Source: Acidimicrobiia bacterium
GTDB lineage: Bacteria; Actinomycetota; Acidimicrobiia; IMCC26256; DASPTH01
Assembly (NCBI GenBank): GCA_040880805.1
Contig: JBBDHW010000048.1
Location: 24,649 to 86,356, forward strand
Length of the DNA stretch: 61,708 nucleotides
Reading direction: 5' to 3'
The position numbers and the translations under genes were made by a program. The notes under the pieces were generated by a model. It was not told the DNA's origin. It did no database searches and saw nothing but the letters and a program-made list of their open reading frames with translations. Shown here piece by piece: positions 15,729 to 25,011 of the stretch (positions within the stretch are counted from its first letter, which is position 1; each line of letters begins with the position of its first letter).

Positions 15729-17330
15729 GTGCCGGAGACGAGGACGGCCGAATCGATGACAGGTGGAGCCGCGCTCGCGCGCCAACTGCGCGCGCAGGGC
15801 GTGGAGGTGATCTTCGGCCTCCCGGGAGATCAGCTCATGGCCGCGCTCGACGCGCTCGTCGACGTGCCCGAGATCCGCTACATCGTCACGCGCCACGAGC
15901 AGGCCACCACCTATATGGCCGACGGGTACGCGCGTGCGGGAGGCAAGCCCGGCGTCGCCATGGTGGTGCCGGGTGTCGGCGTGTACAACGCGGCGGCGGG
16001 TCTCGCTACCGCGTACGCGTGCTCCTCTCCGGTGTGCCTGATCGCCGGGCAGGTCAACCGCGACGGCATCGGACGCGATCTCGGCCTGCTCCACGACGTC
16101 CACGACCAACTCGACCTCGTCCGCCCGATCACCAAGTGGGCCCGCCGGGTACTTGACCCCGCGGAGATCCCTGGCGCAATACGAGACGGGTTCCACGCGA
16201 TGACGAGCGGTCGCAAGCGGCCCGTCGAGATCGAGATCCCGCCCGAGACGCTCGCCGAGAAGACCGACGTCGAGCTGCTCGAGCCATTGCCGGCGGACGT
16301 CCCGGCGTTCGACGCCGACGCCGTCGAACGGGCGGCATCACTCCTGGCGGGCGCGTCCTTCCCGCTCATCGTGGCGGGTGGGGGAGTGGTCCTCGGTGAC
16401 GCGACCGACCAGCTCCTGGTGGTGGCAGAGCTCCTCCAGGCCCCGGTGATCACGACACGTGAAGGCAAGGGCGCGATCGACGACCGCCACGCGCTGTCCG
16501 TCGGCACGATGTGGGTGAACCCGCGCATGCGGCCGGTGATCGACGCCGCCGATGTCGTGCTCGCCGTGGGCACCCGGTTCCAGGGCTTGAACCTTGCGCC
16601 GCACCAGCAGTTGGTGCACGTCGACGTCGATCCCGACCAGATCGGGCGCAACCGGGCCGCCGACGTCGCAGTGGCGGGAGACGCGCGCACTGCGCTCGCG
16701 GCGCTGGCCGAGCTGCTGGCGCCGTGTCCGTCGCGCGTCAACGAGATCCGAGCGATGCGCGCGACCTCGGACGCGCAGTTGCGGGAGGTCGGTCCGCAGG
16801 CGGCGATGGTCGAGGCGTTGCGCGCGGGCGTGCCCGACGACGGCATCCTCGTGTGCGATACCACCACAGTCGCCTACATGTGCCACATGTACTACCCCGT
16901 GTACGAACCGCGTACCTACCTCTCCACGTCGTACATGGGCACGCTGGGCTTCGGCTATCCAGCTGCGCTCGGCGCCAAGGTCGCCCGTCCCGAGCGGGCG
17001 GTGGTCACCGTCGTCGGCGACGGCGGGTTCCTCTTCGCGTCGAACGAGCTCGCGACCGCGGTGCAGCACGGTATCCACACCGTCACCGTGGTGTTCGACG
17101 ACGGCGCGTACGGCAACTCGAACCGCGACCAGCGCGAGAAGTACGGCGGTCGTGAGCTCGGCACCCTGTTGCAGAACCCCGACTGGGTGATGCTGGCGCA
17201 CGCGTTCGGCGCCGAGGGCGTCGTCGTCGACGATGTCGAGAAGCTCCCCGCGGCGATCCGCGACGCGACCGAAGTTGATGCTTCCACCGTCATCGCGGTC
17301 CCCATGGACCGCCTCCCCTCGCCCTTCTGA
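15729..17330 (+). CDS. Thiamine-diphosphate-dependent enzyme (acetolactate synthase/decarboxylase-like)
   Basis: A protein of about 533 residues with the three-domain pattern of the POX/ALS family. The N-terminal pyrimidine-binding domain carries the catalytic glutamate in RHEQAT near residue 57. A middle domain follows, then a C-terminal pyrophosphate domain with GDGGFLFASNELATA and the following NSNRDQ, which form the usual GDG-x(25)-N metal and ThDP site. The family includes acetolactate synthase, benzoylformate decarboxylase and oxalyl-CoA decarboxylase. No regulatory subunit gene is next to it, which argues against a biosynthetic synthase. I prefer GTG 15729 from the promoter spacing; ATG 15756 is an alternative with a weak ribosome site, and ATG 15708 would overlap the divergent gene. 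Confidence 0.85.
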   Translation: MPETRTAESMTGGAALARQLRAQGVEVIFGLPGDQLMAALDALVDVPEIRYIVTRHEQATTYMADGYARAGGKPGVAMVVPGVGVYNAAAGLATAYACSSPVCLIAGQVNRDGIGRDLGLLHDVHDQLDLVRPITKWARRVLDPAEIPGAIRDGFHAMTSGRKRPVEIEIPPETLAEKTDVELLEPLPADVPAFDADAVERAASLLAGASFPLIVAGGGVVLGDATDQLLVVAELLQAPVITTREGKGAIDDRHALSVGTMWVNPRMRPVIDAADVVLAVGTRFQGLNLAPHQQLVHVDVDPDQIGRNRAADVAVAGDARTALAALAELLAPCPSRVNEIRAMRATSDAQLREVGPQAAMVEALRAGVPDDGILVCDTTTVAYMCHMYYPVYEPRTYLSTSYMGTLGFGYPAALGAKVARPERAVVTVVGDGGFLFASNELATAVQHGIHTVTVVFDDGAYGNSNRDQREKYGGRELGTLLQNPDWVMLAHAFGAEGVVVDDVEKLPAAIRDATEVDASTVIAVPMDRLPSPF

Positions 17331-17331
17331 C

Positions 17332-18492
17332 TCAGGGGTTGGGTTCTCTCGGTAATCCCAGACCCAACTGGCCGATAGTGGTCCGTTGGATCTCGTTGGC
17401 GCCGACGCTGAGCGTGGGGTGGAGGCGCTCGACGGCCTCGTAGGCGAACCAGCTCGCCAATGGTTCGTCGCCGAACCAGCCCGGCTCGAGCACGGAGCCC
17501 GGGCCGAGCAGCGCGTTGCCGACACGCGCGATGCGCTGCAGGAGCTCGGTGGCCCACACCTTGCTCATGGCGGCTTCCACCGCCGGCGCCCGACCGGCGT
17601 CCTGCAACGTGAGTACCCGCTCCGCGAACCGCAGTCCGATGAACAGCCGCGTGGCAAGGTCGGCGAGCGCATCACGAGCGAGCCGGTCGGAAGTCCCCCG
17701 GAACGCATCGACCAGCGCGTACACGTTCCGGCTCGCCCAACCGAGCCAGGCCATGCCCGACCGCTCGCTGAGGAGCGCCGCGCCCAACTGTCGCCATCCG
17801 TTGTCGCGCGCACCCAGGAGCGCGTCGCCCCCGACGCGTGCGCCGTCGAAGCGAATCGTGCCGAGCGTCCAGCCGTTCGCAGTGGGGACGCGCTCGACCG
17901 TCACGCCCGGCGTGCTCATGTCGACGAGGAACATCGACAAGCCGCGCGATCCTTCTGACGACGGGTCGGTACGCGCAATCGTGCAGCACCAATCGGCCTT
18001 GTGCGCGGCGGTCACGAGTACCTTCTCGCCGTCGAGCACGAACCCGCCCCTGTCGTCGTCGGTCGCGGTCGTGGCGATGTTCGCGAGATCGGACCCGGCA
18101 CCAGCCTCGGTGTACGCGATGCACGCGATGCACGTCCCCGCGGTTGCCGCGGGCAGGAACCGATCGCGCTGAGCCTCGGAACCGAACGCGAGCACCGTCG
18201 GAGCCACGAGCACGGCGACGGTGTCGATCAGTGGGGCGTCGTGGTAGGCGGCCTCGAAGCTCACCACCGCCTGCCAGCTGCGGGGCCGGCCGCCGCCGCC
18301 GTACTCGTGAGGCAGGCTCACACCGACGAGGCCGGCCGCGCCCGCGCGTGCGAGCAACGATCGTTCGAAGGATTCGTCCCAACCGGTGAGGTCGAACCGG
18401 TCGCGACGACCGGCGATCTGATCCGCACGCATCTCGGCGCGCAGGAACGTGCGAACCTCCTCGCGGAACGTCGCGAGGTCGTCGGGAAGCAA
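17332..18492 (-). CDS. Acyl-CoA dehydrogenase
   Basis: A 386-residue flavoprotein of the acyl-CoA dehydrogenase family. The middle domain has CIAYTEAGAGSDLANIATTA near residues 123-142 and KVLVTAAHKADW; the C-terminal part ends SVGANEIQRTTIGQLGLGLP. As in the dehydrogenase at 11523, the position of the usual catalytic glutamate is not an acid (the Val-Gly before AN). Its start is a TTG at 18492, with a possible -10 box TAACAT about 21 bases upstream. No better in-frame start is visible. It is convergent with the ThDP enzyme, with a single base between their stops, and divergent from the amidohydrolase at 18625. Confidence 0.88.
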   Translation of the reverse strand: MLPDDLATFREEVRTFLRAEMRADQIAGRRDRFDLTGWDESFERSLLARAGAAGLVGVSLPHEYGGGGRPRSWQAVVSFEAAYHDAPLIDTVAVLVAPTVLAFGSEAQRDRFLPAATAGTCIACIAYTEAGAGSDLANIATTATDDDRGGFVLDGEKVLVTAAHKADWCCTIARTDPSSEGSRGLSMFLVDMSTPGVTVERVPTANGWTLGTIRFDGARVGGDALLGARDNGWRQLGAALLSERSGMAWLGWASRNVYALVDAFRGTSDRLARDALADLATRLFIGLRFAERVLTLQDAGRAPAVEAAMSKVWATELLQRIARVGNALLGPGSVLEPGWFGDEPLASWFAYEAVERLHPTLSVGANEIQRTTIGQLGLGLPREPNP

Positions 18493-18624
18493 CAGATCGG
18501 GAAGCGTGCGCGCATGTTACGGACGCCGCGTCCTTGCTCGCGCTGATGCTCGGGCCTACGATCCAAACGCTGTTCCATCGGCGGCGCTGAAATGTCGTCG
18601 CCTCGAGAATCGAGGGAAGCTCCG

Positions 18625-19851
18625 ATGACGAAGCTCGCGGGCGATCGCTACATCGTGATCTCGTCGGACGGCCACGCCGGCGCGCAGATGGAGGAGTACC
18701 GCGACTACCTCGAGAAGGAGTGGCTCGACGAGTTCGACGACTGGGCGAAGTCGTACGTGAACCCGTTCACCGACCTGCGCGGCGTGACCGCGTACCGCAA
18801 CTGGGATTCGGCGAAGCGGCTCGAGGAGCTCGAGGACGACGGGGTGGTCGGGGAGGTGCTCTTCCCGAACACCATCCCGCCGTTCTTCCCGTCGGCCAGC
18901 CTGGTCACGCGCCAACCCAAGACGCGCGACGACTACGAACGCCGCTGGGCCGGGCTCAAGGCGCACAACCGCTGGCTCGCCGACTTCTCCGCCCGCACCC
19001 CAGGTCGCCGCGCGGGCATGGCGCAGATCTTCCTGAACGACATCGACGACGCGGTCGCGGAGATCCGCGCCGCGCGCGAGAACGGGCTCTTCGGCGGCAT
19101 CCTGTTGCCGGGCGTTCCCCCCGACTCCGGCCTCGCACCGCTCATCGCACCCGACTACGAACCGATCTGGGCCGTGTGCGAGGAGCTCGACATGCCGGTC
19201 AACAACCACACCGGCCAGGCCGGGCCCGACTTCGGCGACTACGAGGCGTCGATGGCGCTGTTCATGATCGAGCTCGGGTGGTTCTCGCACCGCGTGTTCT
19301 GGCACATGGTCTTCGGTGGTGTCTTCGCCCGGCACCCCCGCCTGAAGCTGGTGCTCACGGAGCAGTCGGCGGGATGGGTACCAAGCGTGCTCGCGATGCT
19401 CGACCACCAGTACGAGCGGTTCAAGACGCCGGGTGCGGCCGAAGCGCACTTCGGCGGCGAGCTCGCGAGGAAGATGGACCTGTCGCCCAGCGAGTACTGG
19501 GCGCGCAACTGCTATTCGGGCGCGAGCTTCTTCCGCCCGAACGAGGCGGAGCTGCGCTACGAGATCGGCGTCGACAAGATCATGTGGGGCCAGGACTACC
19601 CGCACGTCGAAGGCACCTACCCGTACACCACCGAAGCGCTGCGCAACACCTTCGCCGGCATCGACACCGACGAGGTCGCGGCGATGGTCGGCGGCAACGC
19701 GGCCGAGGTGTACGACTTCGACCTCGACGCGCTCGCGACGGTCGCGGCACGAGTGGGTCCCACCGTCGAGGAGGTCGCGGTCCCGCTCGACCACATTCCC
19801 GAGGACAGCGTGTCGATCGCGTTCGCCGGTGAGGCGGTGAAGCCGTGGTAG
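18625..19851 (+). CDS. Amidohydrolase 2 (PF04909) family metal-dependent hydrolase
   Basis: A 408-residue TIM-barrel protein of the ACMSD-like amidohydrolase family. Metal-site elements are DGHAG at residues 14-18, NNHTGQAG in the middle and WGQDYPHVEGTYP near residue 320 with the conserved Asp. Members decarboxylate or hydrolyse C-C or C-N bonds in ring cleavage and related pathways. The ATG at 18625 follows GAGGGAAGCTCCG, so it is preferred to the ATG at 18592. A candidate -10 box TACGAT lies at 18557-18562. It overlaps the next amidohydrolase by 7 bases; the two proteins are clearly paralogous. Confidence 0.88.
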   Translation: MTKLAGDRYIVISSDGHAGAQMEEYRDYLEKEWLDEFDDWAKSYVNPFTDLRGVTAYRNWDSAKRLEELEDDGVVGEVLFPNTIPPFFPSASLVTRQPKTRDDYERRWAGLKAHNRWLADFSARTPGRRAGMAQIFLNDIDDAVAEIRAARENGLFGGILLPGVPPDSGLAPLIAPDYEPIWAVCEELDMPVNNHTGQAGPDFGDYEASMALFMIELGWFSHRVFWHMVFGGVFARHPRLKLVLTEQSAGWVPSVLAMLDHQYERFKTPGAAEAHFGGELARKMDLSPSEYWARNCYSGASFFRPNEAELRYEIGVDKIMWGQDYPHVEGTYPYTTEALRNTFAGIDTDEVAAMVGGNAAEVYDFDLDALATVAARVGPTVEEVAVPLDHIPEDSVSIAFAGEAVKPW

Positions 19852-21119
19852 ATCGCTATCTCGTCATCTCGTCCGACACGCACGCCGGCCTCCCCGATGC
19901 GGAGTACGAGCACTACCTCGATCCCGAGTACCGCGACGCGTTCCGCGACGACATGAACCAACGCCATGACATGCGTGCCCGCATGAACGCGATGCGCGAG
20001 AGCGAGAACGAGTTCGTGAAGGACTGGTACGAGCAGAACGACGAAGGCCTGCAGGGCGGATGGGACGCGGCGCGCCGCGACAAGGAGCTCGACGCCGACG
20101 GTGTCGTCGGCGAGATCATCTTTCCCGACGCCGACGCGGTGCGCGGCGGCGCGTCGGCTCCGTTCGGCGCGGGCTTGGGGTCGAGCGGCGAGTTCGACGG
20201 CGACCTGCTGATGGCCGGGGCGCGGGCGCACAACCGCTGGCTCGCGGAGTTGTGCAGCGACAGTCCCGACCGGCGCTGTGGGCTGGCGATCGTGCCGATC
20301 CTGCACGACATCGACCATGCCGTCGCAGAGATCCGCCGCGCGCGTGACTCCGGTCTCCGAGGCATTCTGATCCCCGCGATGTGGCGGCCGTTCGAGCCCT
20401 ACAACCACCCGCGGTACGAGCCGATCTGGGCCGTGTGCGAGGAGCTCGACATGGTCGTGCACACGCACACCGGTCCTGCGCCACGCGACGAGATCGGCGC
20501 CGACCTCGGGATCTACACGAACGAGACGATCTTCTGGACGATGCGCCCGATGTGGTTCCTGCTCTGGTCGGGCGTGTTCGAGCGGTATCCGCGGTTGAAG
20601 TTCGCGGTGACCGAGGGCGGATGCTGGTGGGCGGCCGATCTCCTCTGGAAGTCCGACACGAGCTATCTCCGGGAGCACGCCACCAAGAAGCTCGGCAACA
20701 TCGCGCCGAAGCTCACGATGCTGCCGAGCGAGTACTTCGATCGCAACTGCTTCATCGGATCATCGAACACGCGGCGGCGCGAGATCGCGCGGCGTTTCGA
20801 GATCGGTGTGGGCAACATCATGTGGGGGAACGACTTCCCGCACCCCGAAGGCACGTGGCCGCACACTCGCACGTGGTTGCGGGAGACCTTCTGGGACTGC
20901 CCGGTCGACGACACGCGGCGGATCCTCGGGCTCAACGCGGCCGGGGTCTACAGCTTCGACGTCGAGAAACTCGCGCCGCTCGCCGATCGCGTCGGTCCCA
21001 CGCCGGACGACCTCGGCCAGACCGCCGACGTCGACCTCAGCAAGTGGGACGATCTCGAGGCCGCCGGGCGCCCGTGGCTCACGGGCAAGGAAGCGCTCCC
21101 GGCAACCGACCGCGCGTGA
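19845..21119 (+). CDS. Amidohydrolase 2 (PF04909) family metal-dependent hydrolase, paralogue
   Basis: A 424-residue homologue of the gene upstream. It shows DTHAGLP at residues 10-16, HTHTGPAP in the middle and WGNDFPHPEGTWP near residue 330. It resembles the protein at 48472-49743 more closely than its neighbour: both share an extra segment DADAVRGG-like before HNRWLAELC and the FPHPEGTWP motif. The GTG start lies inside the end of the previous gene, and the stop overlaps the P450 start (GTGA), so the three genes form one operon. The reaction is unknown; two paralogues in tandem could act on successive intermediates or form a mixed oligomer. Confidence 0.88.
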   Translation: MVDRYLVISSDTHAGLPDAEYEHYLDPEYRDAFRDDMNQRHDMRARMNAMRESENEFVKDWYEQNDEGLQGGWDAARRDKELDADGVVGEIIFPDADAVRGGASAPFGAGLGSSGEFDGDLLMAGARAHNRWLAELCSDSPDRRCGLAIVPILHDIDHAVAEIRRARDSGLRGILIPAMWRPFEPYNHPRYEPIWAVCEELDMVVHTHTGPAPRDEIGADLGIYTNETIFWTMRPMWFLLWSGVFERYPRLKFAVTEGGCWWAADLLWKSDTSYLREHATKKLGNIAPKLTMLPSEYFDRNCFIGSSNTRRREIARRFEIGVGNIMWGNDFPHPEGTWPHTRTWLRETFWDCPVDDTRRILGLNAAGVYSFDVEKLAPLADRVGPTPDDLGQTADVDLSKWDDLEAAGRPWLTGKEALPATDRA

Positions 21120-22393
21120 GCCAGGCACCGGAGGTGAAGGTGGGCGCGTCGGAGGCCGACGCGATCCGCAACCGCATGTTCGGCGCCGGGCTCGTCGACG
21201 ATCCGTATCCCACGTATCACCGCCTCATCACCGAAGGCCCCGTGCTTCCCGGTGGCATCAACGACCAGTTCGCGGAGATGGGCGAGTTCCGTATGCCGGG
21301 AGCGCAGGGTACGGCGATCTCGGTGCACAGCCACGAGGCGTGCGTGCACGCGCTGCGACGGGCGGACGTCTACTCGTCGTCCTCGTACGACCAAGGGCTG
21401 CGCTTCGTCATCGGCCACAGCATCATCGGCATGGACGAGCCCGAGCATCGGCGCATGCGCTTGCTGCTGCAGCCCGCGTTCACGAAGAGCGAGATGGAGC
21501 GCTGGAAGACGGAGATCATCCTGCCGATCGTCGACGAGCACCTCGACCGGATCGTCGGACGCGGACGCGCCGACCTCTACGAGGAGATCGCGCCCGCGGT
21601 GCCGATCCACACGATCTCGGCTGCCCTCGGTCTGCCTACCGCGGACCGGCGCCAGTTCTTCGAATGGGCGGTCGGCATGACGTCGATGGGAGCCGGCCCC
21701 GAGGCGCGGCTCGACGCGTCGAAGGCCGTCGGCGAATACGTGGCGCCGCTGATCGCGGCGCGGCGCGAGCAGCCCGGCGATGACTTGATCACGATCCTCG
21801 TCGAGGCGACGGTCCCGCCTGACGAGGACCTGGGCGACCTCGAGCCGCGCCCGCTCGACGACGACGAGATCACGACGTTCGTGCGCCTCCTCATCATCGC
21901 CGGCGCCGGCACCACCTACCGCGCCTACGGCAACCTCATGTTCTTCCTGCTCACCCACCCCGAGCAGTTCGCCGCGGTGCGCGACGACCGGGCATTGGTG
22001 CCCGCGGCGATCGAGGAGTCGTTGCGGATCGAGCAGCCGCTCGCGCAGATCCTGCGCGTCGCGACCGAGGAGTCGGATCTGCGCGGCGTGCCGATCCCCG
22101 CCGGCTGCTCGGTGCAACTCAACGTGGGCGCGGCCAACCACGACGCCGCCCAGTGGCAGAACCCCGAGGAGTTCGACATCTTCCGCGAGCGGCCCGACCG
22201 CCACCTCAGCTTCGGGTTCGGGATCCACCGCTGCCTCGGCATCCACCTCGCGCGCGCCGAGCTCGACGTGCTGCTCAACCGGACCATCGACCGCCTCCCG
22301 AACCTCCGCCTCGATCCGCAGGGCGCGGGCGACGTGCACATGACCGGCCTCGGCTTCCGCATGGTCACCGCGCTGCCGGTGCTCTTCGACTAG
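21116..22393 (+). CDS. Cytochrome P450
   Basis: A 425-residue soluble bacterial P450. It has the I-helix AGAGTTYRAYGNL motif, with the oxygen-activating Thr pair, and the ExxR motif in EESLRIEQP. The heme loop FGFGIHRCLGIHLARAEL has the cysteine ligand at about residue 373. It needs ferredoxin and reductase partners, which are not encoded in this window. The GTG at 21116 overlaps the preceding stop by four bases, and the frame upstream is antisense-like. The stop TAG shares the palindrome CTAG (22390-22393) with the convergent IclR gene. It probably hydroxylates the substrate handled by the amidohydrolases. Confidence 0.92.
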   Translation: MSQAPEVKVGASEADAIRNRMFGAGLVDDPYPTYHRLITEGPVLPGGINDQFAEMGEFRMPGAQGTAISVHSHEACVHALRRADVYSSSSYDQGLRFVIGHSIIGMDEPEHRRMRLLLQPAFTKSEMERWKTEIILPIVDEHLDRIVGRGRADLYEEIAPAVPIHTISAALGLPTADRRQFFEWAVGMTSMGAGPEARLDASKAVGEYVAPLIAARREQPGDDLITILVEATVPPDEDLGDLEPRPLDDDEITTFVRLLIIAGAGTTYRAYGNLMFFLLTHPEQFAAVRDDRALVPAAIEESLRIEQPLAQILRVATEESDLRGVPIPAGCSVQLNVGAANHDAAQWQNPEEFDIFRERPDRHLSFGFGIHRCLGIHLARAELDVLLNRTIDRLPNLRLDPQGAGDVHMTGLGFRMVTALPVLFD

Positions 22394-23319
22394 ATCCCGG
22401 GAGTGCCTCCGAGACGTGCGCTGATCCGGTGCGAGGCCGCGAGCAGCGGCGCGATGTACGTGTTCGCTTCGTCGAGCGCGAGATCGTGCGCGAAGCCCGT
22501 TAGCCCGATGACGAGCGCGACGCTGCCATCGTTGTCGAAGACCGGGACGGTGACCTGTTCGATTCGGTGCGGACCGAGCGCGTCTGCCTCGGGGAGCATG
22601 TACTCCTGTTGCAGGAGCTGATTGACGCGGTGGTGCTCCTCGAGGCTTGACCCGGTGGCACGCTCGGACCGCAACGCGGCGAAGGCCTCGCCGAACCGAA
22701 TCGGATCCTTGATCTCGAGCGTCACCGAATACCCGCGCCGCCGGACGGCGTCCAGCGCCGCGAGGTAATGCTTGCGCTGGTCGTCGGCCAGCGGACCCGC
22801 GCGGCTCAGCCATGCGTCGATGGTGGCGTCGTCGGCCCACGCGACGAACGCGGTCGCGAACGGCGGACACAACGGGTACGTGTACCCCACGCGGATCACG
22901 CCCCCGAAGCGGTCGGGTGGCCCGGCATTGGCCACGATCACCATCTCGTCGCCGGCGGCCACCGCGGCGACACATTCGACGCCCATCGTCGCGGCGAGGC
23001 GCTCCACTTCGGGACGGGCTTCGTCGACGACCTTCATGCTCGACCGCGCGGCCTCACCTACGGCGATCAGCGCCGACCCGAGTGAATATCCCTTGGTGCG
23101 ATCGTCGCGCCGCACGTAACGGCTCTCTTCCAGAGCCATCAACACGGAGTGACAGGTGGCGCGGTTGAGCGCGAGTGCCCGTGCGATCTCCGAGACCGTG
23201 AACGCATGATGCGGGCGGCGAGCGAGGAACGCGAGGATTTGCGTTGCCCGGCGCGCGGACGGCGACGGTCTGATGCCACTCTCGCGTTCAGGCATCACAC
23301 CGTCGAAGATGCCGGCCAT
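22390..23319 (-). CDS. IclR-family transcriptional regulator
   Basis: A 309-residue regulator with an N-terminal winged helix-turn-helix (residues about 20-80, with FTVSEIARALALNRATCHSVL) and a C-terminal GAF-like effector domain, including the AGPPDRFGGVIRVGYTYPL segment. IclR proteins bind aromatic acids, acyl compounds or other catabolic intermediates and usually regulate a neighbouring operon. The ATG at 23319 follows GGAG at about 11 bases. It is convergent with the amidohydrolase-P450 operon and divergent from the transporter region, so either could be its target. It is the only dedicated one-component regulator seen in the window. Confidence 0.9.
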   Translation of the reverse strand: MAGIFDGVMPERESGIRPSPSARRATQILAFLARRPHHAFTVSEIARALALNRATCHSVLMALEESRYVRRDDRTKGYSLGSALIAVGEAARSSMKVVDEARPEVERLAATMGVECVAAVAAGDEMVIVANAGPPDRFGGVIRVGYTYPLCPPFATAFVAWADDATIDAWLSRAGPLADDQRKHYLAALDAVRRRGYSVTLEIKDPIRFGEAFAALRSERATGSSLEEHHRVNQLLQQEYMLPEADALGPHRIEQVTVPVFDNDGSVALVIGLTGFAHDLALDEANTYIAPLLAASHRISARLGGTPGI

Positions 23320-23398
23320 GTTGTTGAGGTCTCCACAGATGCGGGATAGGGTGCGGCCTGTTCTAGCACCCGCGCTGGTATGTCGTCAGGGGCCCGTG

Positions 23399-23608
23399 AT
23401 GCTCGACTGGCTGATCGGTCGTCCCCGCGAGTTCCGCGACGCAGCGCCGCGCATCGTCCGCGACGAGCGCGGCGAGGCGTGGCTGTTCGAGGGCGAGTCC
23501 ACATGGCCGGATTCCATGATCCTGCGCGGCAGCGCGGAGCGTGTGTACCGATTCACACCGGCTCCGCGCCCGAACGGCGAGGGTGCGGGGGTCGACGTCG
23601 TCGCGTGA
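23399..23608 (+). pseudogene. Short amidohydrolase-like N-terminal fragment (possible gene remnant)
   Basis: A 69-residue reading frame with a plausible ribosome site (AGGGG) before the ATG at 23399. Residues 1-36 (ending AWLFEGES) resemble the segment that follows the metal-binding motif in some PF04909 amidohydrolases: an Arg-Pro-x-x-Phe-Arg-Asp-Ala-Ala-Pro-Arg-Ile-Val core. The preceding DxH metal site and the whole barrel are missing, and the last third is low complexity. It may be a remnant, or a small gene of its own. The resemblance is from memory of the family and is weak evidence. Confidence 0.3.
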
Positions 23609-23657
23609 CAGGAACATGCTAAAACCGACCGACCGAACCACAACAGGGGGAACGACC

Positions 23658-25007
23658 ATGGTCCATCGACTCCGCGGCCGGCGGGTTCTCGCCGCGCTCC
23701 TCGTACTCGCACTCTCGGCAACGCTTGCCGCGACCGTCTCCGGTGGAGCCGCGTTGGCGAGGGTCAAGCAGGCTACGGGGGTCGACACTGCCACGAACAC
23801 GGTGAAGATTGCCGTGCTCGGCCTCAACCTGCAGGCGCTCGTCGACGCCGGTCTGGTGCCCGACCTCGGGAAGCCCGCCGACCAGTTCATGCAGCTGCAG
23901 AACGAGATCAACGCCGGTAGCAAGGCGGGCAAGTACAAGCTCGAGGTCGCCACCAAGCTGCTGCCGTCGCAGCCGAAGCCCGAGGACTACCAGGCGGCGT
24001 GCTTGTGGGCCACCGAGGAGCAGAAGGCGTTCGCGGTGGTGCTCGCGTCGGTGAGTGCCGAAAGCCTCGCGCGCTGTATCGCGATCGACCACAAGACGCC
24101 CCTGATCGGCAACGTCGGATTCACTGCCCAGCTCTACAAGGACGCCAAGGGGTTCGTCCTGACCGACGGGAACACCGGCATGTCGATCGACCGCCAGATG
24201 CGCGCGTGGGCGGAGGTGAGCGCGGCGCGTGGGCTGCTCAAGAAGCAGAAGATCGGCATCGTCGCGGGCGACGGCAACGCGGAGGCGTTGAAGACGATCA
24301 ACGGCACGCTCGTGCCGACCCTGAAGAAGCTCGGCTACAAGGTCACCGACAACATCGTGCTCCCGTGCGCGACCAGCCCCACGACCTGCTCGCAGCAGGA
24401 CGTCGCCGTCCAGCGCTTGAAGAACGACGGCGTGACGTTCGTGTTCAACGGCGCCGATGTTCTGGCGGGTGCGACGCTCGTATCCGAGGCGGAGAAGATC
24501 GGGTACGCGCCGACGTGGGCGGCCAATCGCAACAACACGACGGACACGGTGGCGAAGTTCTTCAAGTCGGTTGCCGACGCGTGGGAGGGCGCGAACGGCG
24601 TGAGCGTCACGTGGCCCGACAGCGACTTCTCGCAGGAGACGAAGGACTGCAACGCCAACGCGACGAAGGGCGGGATCTTCAGCTACCAGCCGGCGCAGAA
24701 TGCGTACGCCGCGTACGGCCAGTACTGCATCATGATGAACCTGATCGCGCAGGGCATCACGGGTGTCTCCGGCGACCTCACCCAGGCACGGTTCCTCAAG
24801 TCGCTGCTCGCGATCGGCACCATCCCGAGCAACTCGGGACCGGCCGGAACCTGGTCCGCGGGCAAGTACGACGCCGGTAACCACGTCTACGCCTCGAAGT
24901 ACTCGAAGAGCGGGAACGACGGCGATGGGGGATTCCTGCCGGTCGGCGGCGCTGCCAAGTCGGTGAAGGTCGCGGTGGCGACTTCGAAGTCCAGCAGTAC
25001 AAAGTAA
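23658..25007 (+). CDS. ABC-type substrate-binding protein (LivK-like) of the fused transporter
   Basis: A 449-residue secreted binding protein. The signal peptide has the basic start VHRLRGRR, a hydrophobic core at residues 10-27 and likely cleavage after ALA near residue 34. There is no lipobox. The mature part has the type I periplasmic-binding layout, with KIAVLGLNLQALVDAG, the hinge region QKIGIVAGDGNAE and late VTWPDSDF. The start ATG 23658 follows AGGGGGAACGACC. Four bases separate it from the MFS-ATPase gene, which in turn overlaps the permease fusion, so it is the first gene of the transporter operon. Several cysteines could form disulfides outside the cell. The ligand is unknown. Confidence 0.88.
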   Translation: MVHRLRGRRVLAALLVLALSATLAATVSGGAALARVKQATGVDTATNTVKIAVLGLNLQALVDAGLVPDLGKPADQFMQLQNEINAGSKAGKYKLEVATKLLPSQPKPEDYQAACLWATEEQKAFAVVLASVSAESLARCIAIDHKTPLIGNVGFTAQLYKDAKGFVLTDGNTGMSIDRQMRAWAEVSAARGLLKKQKIGIVAGDGNAEALKTINGTLVPTLKKLGYKVTDNIVLPCATSPTTCSQQDVAVQRLKNDGVTFVFNGADVLAGATLVSEAEKIGYAPTWAANRNNTTDTVAKFFKSVADAWEGANGVSVTWPDSDFSQETKDCNANATKGGIFSYQPAQNAYAAYGQYCIMMNLIAQGITGVSGDLTQARFLKSLLAIGTIPSNSGPAGTWSAGKYDAGNHVYASKYSKSGNDGDGGFLPVGGAAKSVKVAVATSKSSSTK

Positions 25008-25011
25008 GGGG

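Noticed and set aside
20381-21115. Upstream extension of the P450 frame
   Set aside because: It lies in another frame of the amidohydrolase gene and is Arg-rich; the P450 starts with a GTGA overlap at 21116.
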